Of a stretch of 64,000 bases of DNA, positions 23,618-36,800 are shown in pieces. Below the pieces are notes generated by a model. The model was not told where the DNA came from. It searched no databases and saw nothing but the letters and a program-made list of their open reading frames with translations. Made by a program: the position numbers and the translations under genes. This stretch comes from Stropharia rugosoannulata (Eukaryota > Basidiomycota > Agaricomycetes > Agaricales > Strophariaceae), in NCBI GenBank assembly GCA_028532985.1, contig JANCIK010000005.1, positions 2,052,501-2,116,500 on the forward strand, written 5' to 3'. Each line of letters begins with the position of its first letter. Position 1 is the first letter of the stretch.

Positions 23618-24125
23618 TCTTATTCTCATACTTTACATTTTCAGAAAGTGTACGATGCGCTATGATGCCACTTCAACCTTTTTCGTTGTTATATGTGTAT
23701 CTGTTTATAGAATCATCAATTCTTCCAAATAATAGATTATGCTCTATTTCTGATGGCTATTTAACGAGCTCGCTCAAAGTCTCATTGTGGCCCGTAGTCT
23801 TTGCCACATCAAAATTATCGTAAATCATAGGATCCCTTTGGTTACGGGTACAAAAGACAGAATAGAATACATTGTTGCTAGTAAGGATACAGATTCTATA
23901 TGTTATCCCCCCGTTCTCATTGAAGATCCGATATCATAAGGTTACATATTTGCTATCGTACAGGACGCGTCGCACTTGACGTTCAATGCGCAGTCAGTTT
24001 CGTGAGATGTCCGGCTATTTAATCAATTCAATCTTAAATATAAGATGTACATACAGAGAAATGAATGATCAATGGTATATGTAAGTGCACAATATAATGG
24101 ATATCCATATTGATTGGTAGATTGT
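23618..24125. other. Convergent 3' intergenic region
   Basis: This 508-bp region separates the stop codons of SNU66 (plus) and RNase H2A (minus). It is A/T-rich and suits two 3' UTRs. No coding signal was seen. Confidence 0.5.
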
Positions 24126-25312
24126 TTAAAATGTGCTGACGCTTTTTATATGTAGATCCTTGGTCACCGCGCAACGATCCTTGTCTAACCCTTTTGAACC
24201 TTCAAACGCTTTTACTAGTGAAGCTTGACCGTCGTCGATCCTATTTAGAAATGCGGACAAAGGACAACATTAGGCATGAATGGGACTGGCCAAGATATTA
24301 ACTGCTCGCCATTTCACCGCATGCGCCTGTTTCTCTAAAAGTACTTTTACCGTGGTCCAGGAAAACCGCACAATGCCCGGAAAGCCGAAGACTGGATCCG
24401 TCGCAGTTTTCAGCCATGCCTGGGTATTGGGATCTTAATATAAGATTGTTAGTTATAAACAACCAAGATCAGGCAGGGTCGGGGGTGCAGGACGCACCAG
24501 ATGGGTACCCAGACCCAAGTGCGTCGCTGAATTTCCGTCCGGAGTCCCCGTCACTCTCTTGGAAATGCCAGCCCTCGACACAGCAGTCGCGTGTCACCTT
24601 AGCAGCGACACTAGCCGCCCCGACGATTTTGAATTTGGAGTCGGCTTTGGTGGTCACTGTAAAGCTGATACCAGGAAAAAGCGAGGAGAGGTATTTTTCG
24701 TAGGTCGTGGTGGTCCCCAGAGCGTCAACGTAGACCTGCGGACCTGGTTAGCGTGCAGTATGAGCTAAGAACAGATAAGAGGCGCGTACCTCTGAGAGTT
24801 CGATGCCTTTGGCGAGGACCTCTCTGATTAAGAGGATGGTGGCATCTTCGGACTGCCGGTTCAAATTCGTAGGCGGGCGTCGGAGCATTCCACTTGATAT
24901 TGCCTGCGGACTGGACGGCTTCAGAGACGCGAAGCTTAGATAGGTGCACGGTTATACCTGATAACGCGGACAGACCAGCCCAGGTTGGCAGGATCAGAGC
25001 TGAGTGTATCAAGTAATGTTGATCGCGTCGTCGCGTTTAGCGTCTTCGAGTCTATACAAAGGTTACTGAGTAGAAAGTTTGAGCGTGATTTTTTGTGAAA
25101 GTACCAGCAAAACCGAGCGCCTCCATCTTCTCCTGGTAGCTGGCGGGACAGTATGCAATTCCATATACAAGGGGACCAAGCACGGGCCCACGACCAGCCT
25201 CGTCAACGCCGAGAATATACGGTCCCGGTGCGGTCGGTTGAGAGCAATGGTATGTATATGACTCCTTCAGAGGAGTTGACGGCGTAGGTGCGGATGGAAT
25301 CTGGGTAGACAT
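24126..25312 (-). CDS. Ribonuclease H2 catalytic subunit A
   Basis: RNase H2A removes RNA from RNA/DNA hybrids and ribonucleotides misincorporated in DNA, in the nucleus. The N-terminal exon from 25312 carries [20 protein letters not shown], whose DEAGRG holds the first catalytic Asp and Glu. Later exons give [43 protein letters not shown] with a further catalytic Asp, and [20 protein letters not shown] with the last ones. [14 protein letters not shown] and [11 protein letters not shown] follow. Splices are mostly GT-AG. The last junction works only with a non-canonical GC donor at 24309 joined to the acceptor before 24240, which restores a Trp codon and adds 37 residues ending HIKSVSTF. If that intron is not spliced, the frame stops within it, 16 codons further on. 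The rest of the assignment is firm. Confidence 0.9.
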
Positions 25313-25674
25313 GTAGAGTAAGAATGCAAATTAAGCGCCAACTTGGCGCCAACGCGGCACGCGTTTTGTTTACGTGTTGTTTGGTCAACGGAGGCTTTTC
25401 CACCTCCCAGACTCCAACTTCTTCAGCCAAAGTACAGCAAGTTTAGAGAGATGCTAGCCCTGGAACTGTGCGGGATTTCAGCCATTTTACTACAAAAATT
25501 AGATTACACTATGATCAAACATATAACAATACATAGCCCATTCTTATCGTACAAATATTTTACAAACATGTAAACCTACAAACCATCATACAAGACCCGC
25601 ATCAAAAACCCAAAGAATCCCTGGGAGTTCTATTCTCGTGTGCACAAGCGATAACGGCATTTGCTGTTGATATG
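25313..25674. other. Intergenic between two minus-strand genes
   Basis: The right part is the 3' flank of the F-box gene, A/T-rich with several ATTAT and TACAA runs. The left part holds the RNase H2A promoter. No gene is seen. Confidence 0.45.
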
Positions 25675-27279
25675 CTAAGGAGCATCGTCCTGTTCGATAT
25701 TAACTATCTTAAGGTCCTCATCAGAATACGCAATCAACTTGAGTCCCAATGCCCGCAAAGGCTTCAGTGACGCCAGCTCGGGATCCGACTTGTACAGCTC
25801 CACGACCCGCAACGGGGTCATCTGCGCTTCACTCCGCTCTTCCTCATCCCCACTGGCACCAGAACTTGACATTCTGTCTGGCAAGCGCGACCGCACCATG
25901 CGCGCGAACGCCCCAGGGGAGCACGACATACAATCATAGAACGCCATACCCTCGAGCCGCGCACAGAAGACGTCATCGCCAGGCTTCGGCGTGAAGCGAT
26001 CGAGCAGTGTGTCTGTCACCGTTGAGGTTTCCCCGCCCTGGACCGTGAGCTCCATCAGCGTTCTGTGGACAACGTCAAGGCACTCCACCAGGGCCGCTTC
26101 GCTGACCGGCGCGTGGAATATGACGAGGTTCTGGAGGGGGAAGCGTGAGCGGCGGAAGAGATCCAACACGGAGGTGTGAGGCCAAGACAGTGACGATATT
26201 ACCAGGCTTGTTAGGTGCGGGAGAGTAAGGACATCAAATATTTGTGATATGTCGCGGAAGGAGTGCATCGACAAGTAATTGAGTTTGGGAAGAGTTATTC
26301 TGGGTCTTTGGGGCGTAGGACCTAGAACGGATATACTGCCGAATTCGAGCTGTATCGCGTTGGTCGCTTGGGCAAGAATGTCAATACACACTTCCTTAGT
26401 TATAGTTGTCTGCAGCGTTAAGTGTGTGATTTTGGCCCATTGCAGAGAGAGTGCTGGCGGTAAAGGGACGTTGCTGGTAGTACTGCGCCATGTGAACCGT
26501 TGGAGACTCGGTGTCCGCCTTGCGATGTCCGACAGTTTGTTGACAGAAGTTAACGGAAGACCACGCGGTGATTGAATCTCCACGCTCGTCAGAAGAGGAT
26601 ATTCGCAATCTGGTAGCATGCACAGATCTTTTTCTGGAAGCATCAGTTGTAAATGCTGTAAACGCTTCGCATGCATGCCTAATAAACGTTGTGTGTTTCC
26701 TTTAATTAAAAGGCGACCGTGCATGGATAAAGACAGTGAGACGTCTCCAGAACGAGACAGCCAAACGTCAAGCAGCTCGGATGGGTTAGACATTGGCAAA
26801 TTGAGCGCTATAGAGGCCCAGAGCCGGGGGCTCGATATGCATATTTTGTACCACTGGGAGCAGACCCTCATGAGATTCAGAGGAGAGCCAGAGTCACCAG
26901 GCGATACGAATGGCGTTAGGGGAAGACACTGCATAAATATCTCAGTCAACAGTTCGGATGGGAGGCGACGGATTGGAGAAAGGAATGTATGAAGCGCTGC
27001 TATAGCTGCATATGAGCTGCCCTCCCTTCTCCGAAGCTCATCCAAGGCCAACTTGCGCCGCTTTGATCTGGGAGGTGTCACCCAAGAGGCTGGTTTATGG
27101 AGAACGCGTCGGGGGGTCGAACGCCCTTGGAGGGATTTTATGATAGGCGTCAGGTCTGCTAGGTGGTCTTGGTAGTATTGGAGGGTGGAGATGAGCCGGG
27201 GGAGGTCGTCTTCAGCGAGGGAAGAGACGCCGCATAAGTAGTCGGTGAGCTCTTGGTATGTAAGCAACGGGCCTAGCAT
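25675..27279 (-). CDS. F-box protein, basidiomycete LRR-type, single exon
   Basis: An uninterrupted 534-residue frame. An F-box is visible at about residues 100-150 (PIRRLPSELLTEIFMQCLPL, then a VCSQWYKICISSPRLWASI half), the Skp1-binding module of SCF ubiquitin ligases. It is preceded by a coiled N-terminal region (LPRLISTLQYYQDHLADL). Downstream are leucine-rich repeat-like segments such as LNYLSMHSFRDISQIFDVLTLP and LTSLVISSLSWP, which normally bind substrate. This architecture belongs to the large expanded F-box families of Agaricomycetes. The substrate is unknown. The single-exon structure contrasts with the intron-rich neighbours and is typical of recently duplicated F-box genes. Confidence 0.88.
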   Translation of the reverse strand: MLGPLLTYQELTDYLCGVSSLAEDDLPRLISTLQYYQDHLADLTPIIKSLQGRSTPRRVLHKPASWVTPPRSKRRKLALDELRRREGSSYAAIAALHTFLSPIRRLPSELLTEIFMQCLPLTPFVSPGDSGSPLNLMRVCSQWYKICISSPRLWASIALNLPMSNPSELLDVWLSRSGDVSLSLSMHGRLLIKGNTQRLLGMHAKRLQHLQLMLPEKDLCMLPDCEYPLLTSVEIQSPRGLPLTSVNKLSDIARRTPSLQRFTWRSTTSNVPLPPALSLQWAKITHLTLQTTITKEVCIDILAQATNAIQLEFGSISVLGPTPQRPRITLPKLNYLSMHSFRDISQIFDVLTLPHLTSLVISSLSWPHTSVLDLFRRSRFPLQNLVIFHAPVSEAALVECLDVVHRTLMELTVQGGETSTVTDTLLDRFTPKPGDDVFCARLEGMAFYDCMSCSPGAFARMVRSRLPDRMSSSGASGDEEERSEAQMTPLRVVELYKSDPELASLKPLRALGLKLIAYSDEDLKIVNIEQDDAP

Positions 27280-28991
27280 TTCAAGGAGGCTGGACTGCAG
27301 TGGGAGTGGGCCGGAGAGTTTAAAGAAGGGTCGGTCAACTGTGAAATCAATGTCGGAATATCGTGAGGTGATAGATATATAGAAAGAGTCGAGTCAAGTA
27401 AGACATCACGTCGGTGCAGCATCTAGTGGCCCATTGCTAGGGGTGTTCCCGAAGCGGCGGAGAGGAAGATTAGACAGTCCCGATCCCCGATGGTCGCATC
27501 GGCCGCTTACCCGTGCGAATTAGCATGTGACCACTCCTGTCCAGGCCCGCACTGCGATGTCTGTTCTGCAGTATGTAACTATGTACATTCTGATATTCTT
27601 GATGGCTCCGTCTGCTTTGCGACTCCACTGCGCACCAATTCCAACTCTTAGCACCCGAACTCATCTCATGCGAACTATTGAACCTCGGTGACATCTCATT
27701 TGAGTGAAACACGCCACTACGTCGTTCAATGCGTGCTAGCAGAACCTGGCAGAACTGTACACGAGTCCCGTCCAGAAGACTTCAATTCCACAAATACGTC
27801 TGCTTCCAGGTGACATGAATAGCTTCAAGTCACGCTTTTTACAAATCATGGTTTAAAGTCGGCATGTTTAGGCTGTGATGCGCTGGATGTTATTGTGACC
27901 TGCTCTCCTTTAAGCTCGTTACTGTCAGTCTCTTTTATTTCAAAGGACAAGCCACGGAGGCATTCAAGATAAAATTGAAGCATGCTAGGCATGTCTTTCT
28001 CGCATTTATTCCGGGATATCAGATGATGACTTCATCGTGCTATTCTAGTGCTCGATAGCTAAGATATATACACTCGTCCCGGGTTCCTTGACTTCTACCA
28101 AATGTCGAGGACAAGCTATCTGTCAGTTTAAAATGATACAAATAACTCTATCCTGCGACCACCCGTCCGTCCATGCAGACGTTAACACAAACACCCACTA
28201 TTTTCAACGCTGGGTAGAGGAAGTGATTGTCATGCGCCGATGGTTAGAGTATTCTTGCTTTTGCTTCTAAGTATTCTAAAACCTCATAGGTCTCTCTGGT
28301 TCTATTCCCAGCTCACTTGGGTGTCAAACGTGACCGGTGTCGAGACGACATATCTTTTTTTTCTACCCATCTCCGACGAATTCGCGGACGCGATCGAACA
28401 GTTCTCGGGCAGGTCCAGAGACTTGGTATCTGCACGTATGTAGCAGTAACATGCCAGGTATGTAGGCCCTTTCGGAAATGATACAACGCTTGATGTTATC
28501 TGTTTGATGCTTTCCTCGGCTTAACCTCGACTCGTCGCTGAGCTCATAGAATATTTAGTAACTTCGGACGGGTTCGCTCTTGGTGAGCCCAGACTGTAGA
28601 GATTGCGCTCGGCCTATATGCCAAATCACCTCACTACCTCATACTTACTCTGCATATGTGTACGCATTTTATCCCATTGTGAATAGGCCAGTTCAGTATA
28701 ACAAGCCCTAAGGCCTCAAGCGCTCTGCTTGCGCGCTCGATCAGCAAGCATACATTACCAACTTTCGGAAAGCATATTATTGACATACATTCACACACAC
28801 AAGTTCTCCAGGAGTATGTAGTAGGCGCTTCCTCTCAGCCAATCGTGTATGTATGTAGAATTGTCCTTCGGCCTTAGCGAGCCGGAATAATCGGAGTAAA
28901 GATTAACCGCAAAAACGATGTCGACCGTGTCGGGTGTCAATAGGTTTAATTCTCCACCGCATTCTTCCCTCTATCGTTGCCTAGAGCAAAT
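27280..28991. other. Intergenic, no gene seen, 1.7 kb
   Basis: This region lies between two divergently transcribed genes, so it holds both promoters. Open frames are short and unlike known proteins. A T-run is present at 28351-28361. The region is long for a promoter here and could hide a short spliced gene, but I could not assemble one. Confidence 0.45.
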
Positions 28992-31258
28992 ATGCGCCCA
29001 TCCACTCGCTGGCCCCGTCAGTGCGCGTGGGGGATATCCCAGAGATGCATGGCGACACTGACGAGCCAACCCCGGCAACCACAAACCATCATCGAGAAGG
29101 TCGTGCAGAAGTACGCCGTTGGGCTGCCTGAAGGCAAGACGGTGAGGGCAGGCGACTACGTGATGATCCGCCCTGAGCATGTCATGACACACGACAATAC
29201 GGGCCCAGTTGTGTCCAAGTGCGTTGTCCAATAGCCTTGCCGCGTTTACTCGTCATATTGATTATGTGCACCGCATGGCGCAGGTTCAAGTCCATCGGCG
29301 CGACGCGCATCCACAATAACAAGCAGCCCGTGTTCACCCTGGATCACGACGTGCAGAACAAGACCGCGAAGAATCTCTCCAAGTATGCGATGATTGAGGA
29401 GTTCGCGCGCAACCACGGTGTGGATTTCTACCCCGCTGGACGCGGTATTGGTCACCAGGTCCTTGTCGAAGAGGGGTATGCCTTTCCGAATACCTTGACT
29501 GTCGCTTCAGACAGCCATAGTAACATGTACGGTGGTGTAGGCTGTGTCGGCACACCGATAGTGCGAACAGATGCGGCTGCGCTCTGGGCAACAGGAAAGA
29601 CTTGGTGGCAGGTCCCTCGTATGGTGAAAGTCGAACTGCGCGGGCGGCTGGCACCCGGAGTCACTGGGAAGGACGTCATTGTCGCCCTCTGTGGATCATT
29701 CAATAAGGATGAGGTTCTGAACGCCGCTTTGGAATTCACTGGCGAGGGTGTTGCGGCTCTGTCTGTTGACGATAGGTTGACGATTGCGAACATGACTACT
29801 GAATGGGGTGCTCTAGCAGGCGTCTTCCCTGTGGACGAAACACTTATGAAGTGGTATGAAGGTGCCTTACAGAAGTTGGAATCACGTACGTTCTCGTCAT
29901 CGCCCGGTATCCCTCCCCCACCACCGCACCCCCGGATTAATGCAAGCAGATTACAGGCCTTGCAGGAAGCTCGACTAGCTTCCGACGCTGACGCCGAGTA
30001 TTCATCTCATCTCATCTTTGACTTGTCTACCTTAGTACCTCATGTGTCTGGTCCCAACAGTGTCAAGGTTTCCAACCCTCTGCCTGTCCTGGAAGAGAAG
30101 CGCATTTCTATTCAAAAGGCCTACCTCGTCAGCTGCACCAACTCGCGCGTATCAGATATCGCAGCCGCAGCCGCTGTTATAAAGGGCAACAAGGTTGCCT
30201 CCGGAGTTGAGTTCTACATTGCCGCTGCGAGCTCGGAAGTGCAACAAGAGTCAGAGCGCCTTGGCGACTGGGACGCGCTCATTCTTGCTGGTGCAAAGAC
30301 GCTCCCGGCAGGATGCGGACCTTGCATCGGACTCGGTGTCGGCCTCCTCGAAGACGGACAGACCGGAATCAGCGCAACTAACAGGAATTACAAGGGTCGT
30401 ATGGGACACCCCAATGCTCAAGCCTACCTCGCCAGTCCGGCTGTTGTTGCTGCCAGCGCCATCAAAGGATACATCTGCGGCCCCGACTCTCTTAGGCCAG
30501 AAGCTCTGCCCCCTGTTCAGGCCCCGACATACACCATCGCGAATACCCCAGCTGCCAAGACCGCCGGAGAGGCAGCGGCGGCACAAGAGCCCCTGCTCCC
30601 TGGTTTCCCCGCCGTATTTTCCGGCCCCCTGCTCTTCACACCGCAGGACAACCTCAACACCGACGGCATTTATCCTGGGAAGTATACCTACCAAGACGAC
30701 ATCACACTCGCGCGCCAGGCCGAGGTCGTGATGGAAAATTACGACCCCGCGTTTGCCACGCTCGTCGCGACTCTCAACGCCTCGGAGGCTAAGGACAACT
30801 CTCCAGCAAAAGCAGACGTAAAGAAGGGCGTGGTGCTGGTCGCGGGGTACAACTTTGGCACCGGTTCGTCGCGCGAGCAGGCTGCCACCGCTCTCAAAGC
30901 CGCTGGTGTTCCCCTAGTCATCGCGGGCTCATTCGGTGACATCTTCAAGCGCAACGCTATCAACAACGGACTCGTGTGCTTGGAGTGTCCAGAGCTTGTG
31001 GCAGACCTTACTGAGGCATATGCAAAGGACGGGAAGCGCGGCGCTGGCGGTCGCGATGGAGAGCTTACTATTGACAAAGGTCACCATGTCTCTATTAGCA
31101 TGACAGATGGGAAGGTCGCGCTGTCAGCTGGTGTCCCTGGCGGTGCCGAGAAGGTCTATGCAGTCAAGCCTATTGGACCCAGTGTCCAGGAGCTCTGGTT
31201 GTGCGGCGGACTGGAAGGATATATCTTGAAGGAGATCAAGGCTGAGACGCAAGCCTAA
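28992..31258 (+). CDS. LYS4: Homoaconitase, mitochondrial (lysine biosynthesis)
   Basis: Homoaconitase converts homocitrate to homoisocitrate in the fungal alpha-aminoadipate route to lysine. Two exons (28992-29218, 29284-31258) give 733 residues, the normal length. The N-terminus ([19 protein letters not shown]) is basic and hydrophobic, suiting a mitochondrial presequence. The aconitase-fold body begins [20 protein letters not shown]. Iron-sulfur ligands are visible in SCTNSR and CGPCIGLG. Other markers are [25 protein letters not shown] and the C-terminal swivel domain with [13 protein letters not shown] and [17 protein letters not shown]. The intron at 29219-29283 is GT-AG. Codon use is richer in C/G than in neighbouring unknown genes, as expected for a well-expressed enzyme. 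It is divergent from the F-box gene. Confidence 0.95.
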
Positions 31259-31471
31259 TGCGACATTGAACGTTCGCAAAAGTACATCATGTTTTGCTTA
31301 TTTTCTTCGGATTTAATATTCTGTATATTAACAAGGAATAGAGTTGCATTTGTGCAGCCTATCTGTACTCTACATCGTAACGTGTGGGTTGATCGTGTCA
31401 AGATACATAAGTGTATAACTTCAAAATAAATGTGGCCCGTTTTAACGATAACGATAATCGAGTCCTTGGTG

Positions 31472-33541
31472 TTATAAAGAAGGATTCCATACGCTTCTTC
31501 CGTTGGATTGGCCGTCCGAAATCGTACTTGAGTCTGCGCTAGGGACGAATTTCTCCCTTAGTACGGCCAGCTTAGACTTGTACTCATCTCCACCGATGTA
31601 CGCGCCGCACATGCGACGCTTGCCGTCAAATGCCGAGCGTCCGTGCAGAACACGGTGATTGTCGACCACTAATGAAAAGGCAAAGTTTCAAGGTTCAGTT
31701 GGGGTATGCGGGTTGCTGTTTTATGGTTACATAAAGGCTCACCTACTGCTGTCCCTGGGCGCAGTTGCACCCAGTACTCAGAGTCGGGGCTCGTCAGACA
31801 CTTGTTCCAGAGCCGGATGGCGTCGTACCTGCAATGTCGATACACTACGTGAGCCTCACGGCGGGATACTTTGGTCAAATCGAATGACATACCACTTTTC
31901 CACCAGCTCGGGCGCAAGATGGTTCATGACGCTGCGATCATCGTTGTTCCACCGCACCTGCGAGAGCTCCCCCGTGATAGGATCGTGTCCGAGTACGGGA
32001 TACCCCGATGCTGGGGATGGAGTGTATAGACACGACAGCTCACCGGCCGCATGAGCGGGAATGGGAATGCCAGAAAGTAATTCGTAGGCCTCCGGATGCA
32101 GTTCTTTCATGAGAGAAGCAACATAAAATCCATCGACCAATAAGGTCGCGCCGCCACTTCCCTCTGTATGGGAGAGGAGATGGAATAGTTGCAGGCCACA
32201 TGGGTCGGTCTTGAAGTGAATGAAGATCAGTCGACAAACAGACATCTCTAAGCATGCGACGCACAAAGTACGTATTATCGGTATGCGCACCAAGAGCCAG
32301 GTTCGTATAAGCCGTGTCACCCTTTGTTAGGTCTGAAGTGAATTCCCAGAATTTCCCATCTATTAATTGAGCTGTGAATTAAAATGATACCATACATGAG
32401 GGCATAGCATGTCTTACGTACATTGAGTCTCCCTGATGAAACCAATCCGTTTACAGAGTTCTTCGGTTGCTTCTGGTGTCGCAGGCACACCATTCACGAA
32501 CGAAAAGCCAAACTCGTGCTAACGAAACGTTGACAAGCCTGTAATTAAAGATCTCACACCAAGGGACCAAAATAACTCACGACATTCTCTAACCACTTGT
32601 ACAATCCACGATCATTCTCAACCATAACATCTTCATAGGCGACAGTTGGGGGAGCTTGCTGAATTTTCGAGCCCCATAGTATTTTCCTGATTAAGATAAT
32701 ATTATCAGTAAACTCTCACATGATAATGGAATATGGCTTCTGACTCGTTTAAATCAGAGGGCAGTCTCAGTGGGGGATCGTAAGAATTGCGCTGTAGCCA
32801 TGACCAAGGATATAAAGAGATATGCTGTTCTTTCGATGGCCCTGTACAGTTGCATTGATTCAGGGCATTAGAGGGAGGAGGTCGCGTAGAAAAATACTTA
32901 CAGGTCACCTCCAACCCGTTCGGCTTAGATTCGACGCGTATCGGCGCAATATCTCTTGGGATCTGAATAATTTCATTTTAATGCGCTCTTTGATACTGAA
33001 GTGAAAAGCCCTTACATCGAAGGTATTAAAAAGTCGTTGTTTTGTAACGGCATGGAAACATTTGGGACACCGGCAATGATCTCTTAGCCAAATGTTATGG
33101 CTTTAATTTCAAGGAATTACTGCTGCAAGTAGACAGTAAAGGCACCAGGGGAGACGTACAATCGAGACCATTGCCGTGTGTTCCACCCAATAGCTACTTG
33201 GCCGACATCTTGACTGATAATTGGCAGATCGTCGTGGGTCACATCAGCAAGATGCTGAGATCCATCTTGAAACGATGTCGAAGGCGCAGTTGCAGTTGCG
33301 ATGGCTGCAGCTCGTGGCAAATACGTGCTTAAGGACTTTTTGAGCCTGCTATTTATGTTCCCCTACAGTGATGCAGACAATGTCAGTCATTGACAGTGGG
33401 TTTCAAGGTGGATCTATCACAGCGAACTTTGAATGGGCATCCGGCTACTCTGGGCGACTCCGCTGGCTTGAGCAGAGAGGGGACATGGCCGTAAGTCTTG
33501 GTGAGCCGTAGGAGGGGACGCGCAGTCGATGGCCTGAACAT
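31472..33541 (-). CDS. Trimethyllysine dioxygenase (carnitine biosynthesis)
   Basis: Fe(II)/2-oxoglutarate oxygenases of this type hydroxylate trimethyllysine, the first step of carnitine synthesis, in mitochondria. The spliced protein starts MFRPSTARPLLRLTKTYG, a likely mitochondrial presequence. An N-terminal zinc-type domain follows with the rebuilt SRFHNIWLRDHCRCPKCFH and TKQRLFNTFDIPRD. Then comes SYDPPLRLP, the GFSFVNGVPATPEATEELC helix, and GAHTDNTYF with the HxD iron pair. TEGSGGATLLVDGF and VVDNHRVLHGRSAFDG hold the distal His and 2-oxoglutarate Arg, and the protein ends CGAYIGGDEYKSKL. About nine exons are needed and all key motifs are present. An earlier in-frame ATG at 33571 would add ten residues. 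The close relative gamma-butyrobetaine dioxygenase is the main alternative. The CGAYIGGDEY ending favours trimethyllysine dioxygenase. Confidence 0.85.
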
Positions 33542-33826
33542 TTGGGATATTGGATGCAAATTGGATGGCAAAAAGCCGGGGGTGACACCTAAAGAAGAAA
33601 GAAGATGATGTCGATGAATGATTTGTGCCCGGAATTAGCACGATCACATGGACTTGACCTTAACCCTAGCAGACCCTGCACGTTGTGGCACAGTTAAGCG
33701 ATGGCTCACATTGTCCTTGGACATTCACTACCCCATCTGCTCACAATGTACTCATCCTATCCTCTTTCTTTTCTCATTCTTTGAATATTCGCAACCTACA
33801 CTCTGCTGACGAAAATCAGAGGCGCG

Positions 33827-36800
33827 ATGAGCGCCGCAGATTTACCCAACGGGCAGTATTATGACTACACAGCACAGAGCCAGTGTGTTAATGCTCCCTT
33901 CATTCACATAATTCCCGGCGCTGATTTAAAAAAAAGATATGTACCAAACTCTCCCGATACGTTCTATGGAAACGTCATCGTTCAGCCTCCTACGCGCACC
34001 ACCTCGGACTCTACAGTAGACTCCGCAAATACTCCGCCATCTCATACTTCGAGATCCCGACGCACCGTTGCCAGACCTTCCCACTCTAACCCTCAATCAC
34101 AATCAACGCAGTCTAAAATATACAGCAATGTAGAATCTTTGGACCTGAATATGTCTCAAGGGCCCTCAACCCAGGTTCGCAAGGACCGCGAGCACCACCT
34201 AGCAAGTACGCCCAGAGAAGCCCTTGTTCAACTGGCTGTCCGCCGAGAACATGAAATTAAGAAAGCCAAACAGCTGGCTACGACGGCTACACTCCAACTA
34301 GAACTTGCTCGAGACGCCCTTACTCGTGAAGTGGAAGCACGCAAGCTCCTTGAAGACGAGAAATACCAGTCCAGCATCAAAACAACGCAAGCAATCATAA
34401 ATGCTCAGACCGAGAGTATAAATTCACAACAAGAAATTGGTACATACAAACTACAAATTGAAAACTTGCGTAGTGAATTGTCAGTATCTTGCCTGTTAGT
34501 ATATCCGAATTGGTATTCATTGATTTTATAGGAAGCGCGCCAAAGATGTTGTCCGTGCAGTCGAGGAAGAACGGGACAAAGCTGAGCAGGCCCTTGCTCG
34601 AAGTCGATCTAATATGCGTCAAGTCAAGGAGGAAAATGTCTTACTTCTTGCAAGAGAAGAGGGCCGCCGCGAGGGCTTTGAGGAAGGTCTGCGACAAGGC
34701 CGTGTGGCACTTGCTTCTTCAGAACCACAAGGTGATTTGTCCAAAGCCCAGCGGTCATCCCATAAGCATCGAAGACGCAGCCGCACCCCACCTCCGTCTG
34801 GTCCTTCTGCAGAGGAGCGTGCAATATACGAACGCGAACTTATGCGCATCAAACAGCTGCTTGCGAACACAGAAAGTGAACGCGACACCGCCAGACAGAA
34901 TGCCAAAAATCTAGGTCGAGATTGCCAACGCCTTCAGGATGAGAATGGGAAGCTACTGGAGCAAAGAAAGAAACTCGAATTAGAGTTAGAACATGAACGG
35001 AGCGGGAGACTTAATGCAGAGAGGGAAAGGGAGACTATGAGGAGGGTGTATGAAGCCAATCTTAAACATCTGGAAGATGGAAAGCGCACAAGCCTAGCAG
35101 TAAAGGAAAAAGAGCTGGAGGAGTTACGCCAGGAATTGAAGAAGCATGAGAAAGAGCATGCGGATGCTCAAGCATCAGCGCAAAAGGAAATTGCTCTTGA
35201 ACGGGAGAGGGTAAAGAAATTAGAAGAGGACATGGTACGAGAGCGGGAAAGAGAGCGTCTGCGGGGAGAACGTGACTTAGAGCGGGAGAAGGAAAAAGAG
35301 AAAGAGACTGCTGCTACAATAGCTGCCGCCGCAGCCGCTGCTGTTACAGCCGCTGTAGGCGCAGCGAAAAGCAGCGCTAGCAGCCACCGTCATGGATCAT
35401 CCGTGAAAAGTTCTCCTTCTCCTACTCAGTCTCCGTACCAAAGAATGCCTTACCATCCTATGCCAGCACCTCCCATGGTACCCGCTCCTGGAATGCCTGT
35501 TGGTATAGTCATGCCAACAGTCTCCAATGGTGTTCCTCGCGCAGCATCATCCGGATCTCAACGTGGACACGGGCGAGATAGAAGAATGTCAGTTGGGTCG
35601 TACTCTTCGATGATGACTGGTCTGCCATTCGATATGTTACAACTCCCGAGTGATATGCTCCGCAGTGACCTTAGTGCAATCCCCGAGGACGCTAACAGCA
35701 GAGGCCCAAGTCCAGCGAAGCCCCAGGTTCCAGTTCCTCCCATATGGAATGCAAACGGCCAGCCACCGCCTAACTTTGGTGCACAATATGGCAGTCAAGC
35801 ACCAATATCTATGCCTCGTGCTCCCATGGACGATGCTGCATTTGCTACTCCTGGTCCTGGAGGTAATATCGGTTATCAGACACCGTCTAATAATTATCCA
35901 AGCACATTCCATCTTAGCATGCCTGTTGCGCCCGGGGAAACACCTGCTACCTATCAGCCTTTGGTTACAATGCCTACTGCACCAGGAGAGGCTCCCGCGG
36001 GCTACCAGCCTCCAGTGACAATGCCCACAGCGCCTGGTGAAGGGGCGCCGTCGTACAAACCGCCCGTAACGATGCCTGTGACGCCTGGGGAAGGTCCGCC
36101 CACCTACAAGCCACCGATCGCAATGCCAACCGCGCCAGGAGAAGGGCCCACTACATATAGACCTCCAGCTAGTATACCTAATGCGCCAGGAGATGTGCCG
36201 GGGAGCGGGGCTCATATCACTATGCCTACTGCACCAGGAGAGGGCCCTAGCACTTACCAGCCTCCCGTTGCAATGCCCACTGCTCCTGGGGAAGCGCCTA
36301 CCTCATATAAACCTCCTGTAAGCGTCGCCGCTCCGCCAGGCCGGATTAATAACGGGTATGCGCCGTCTGTGTCCATGCCCATGGCCCCAGGGGAAGGACC
36401 TGCTACCTATAGGCCTCCTGTTGGCTCCGGTCCCAGTCCAGGAGGGCAGCCGGGATACGAGCCTCCGCTATCAATGCCCAAGGCTCCAGGGGAAGGACCT
36501 GACTATCACCCCCCGCCTGTGGTTCCACCAGCACCCGGCGAGGCGGGACACCAAGGGCCCATCGCAATGCCTCGAGCTCCTGCAGACGGTATACCGTACA
36601 CACCACCTGTCTCTATGCCCCATGCTCCAGGCAATGTACAAGGATATGTGCCGCCGATTGGCATGCCTCGTGCACCCGCCGATGGGTCGGGATATCAACC
36701 TCCAGTCGCCATGCCTCGTGCTCCTGCCGACGGGCCAGATTACAGGCCGCCCGCTGGCGGGCGTGATGCGCCTATAGCTATGCCCAGGGCTCCAGCGGAC

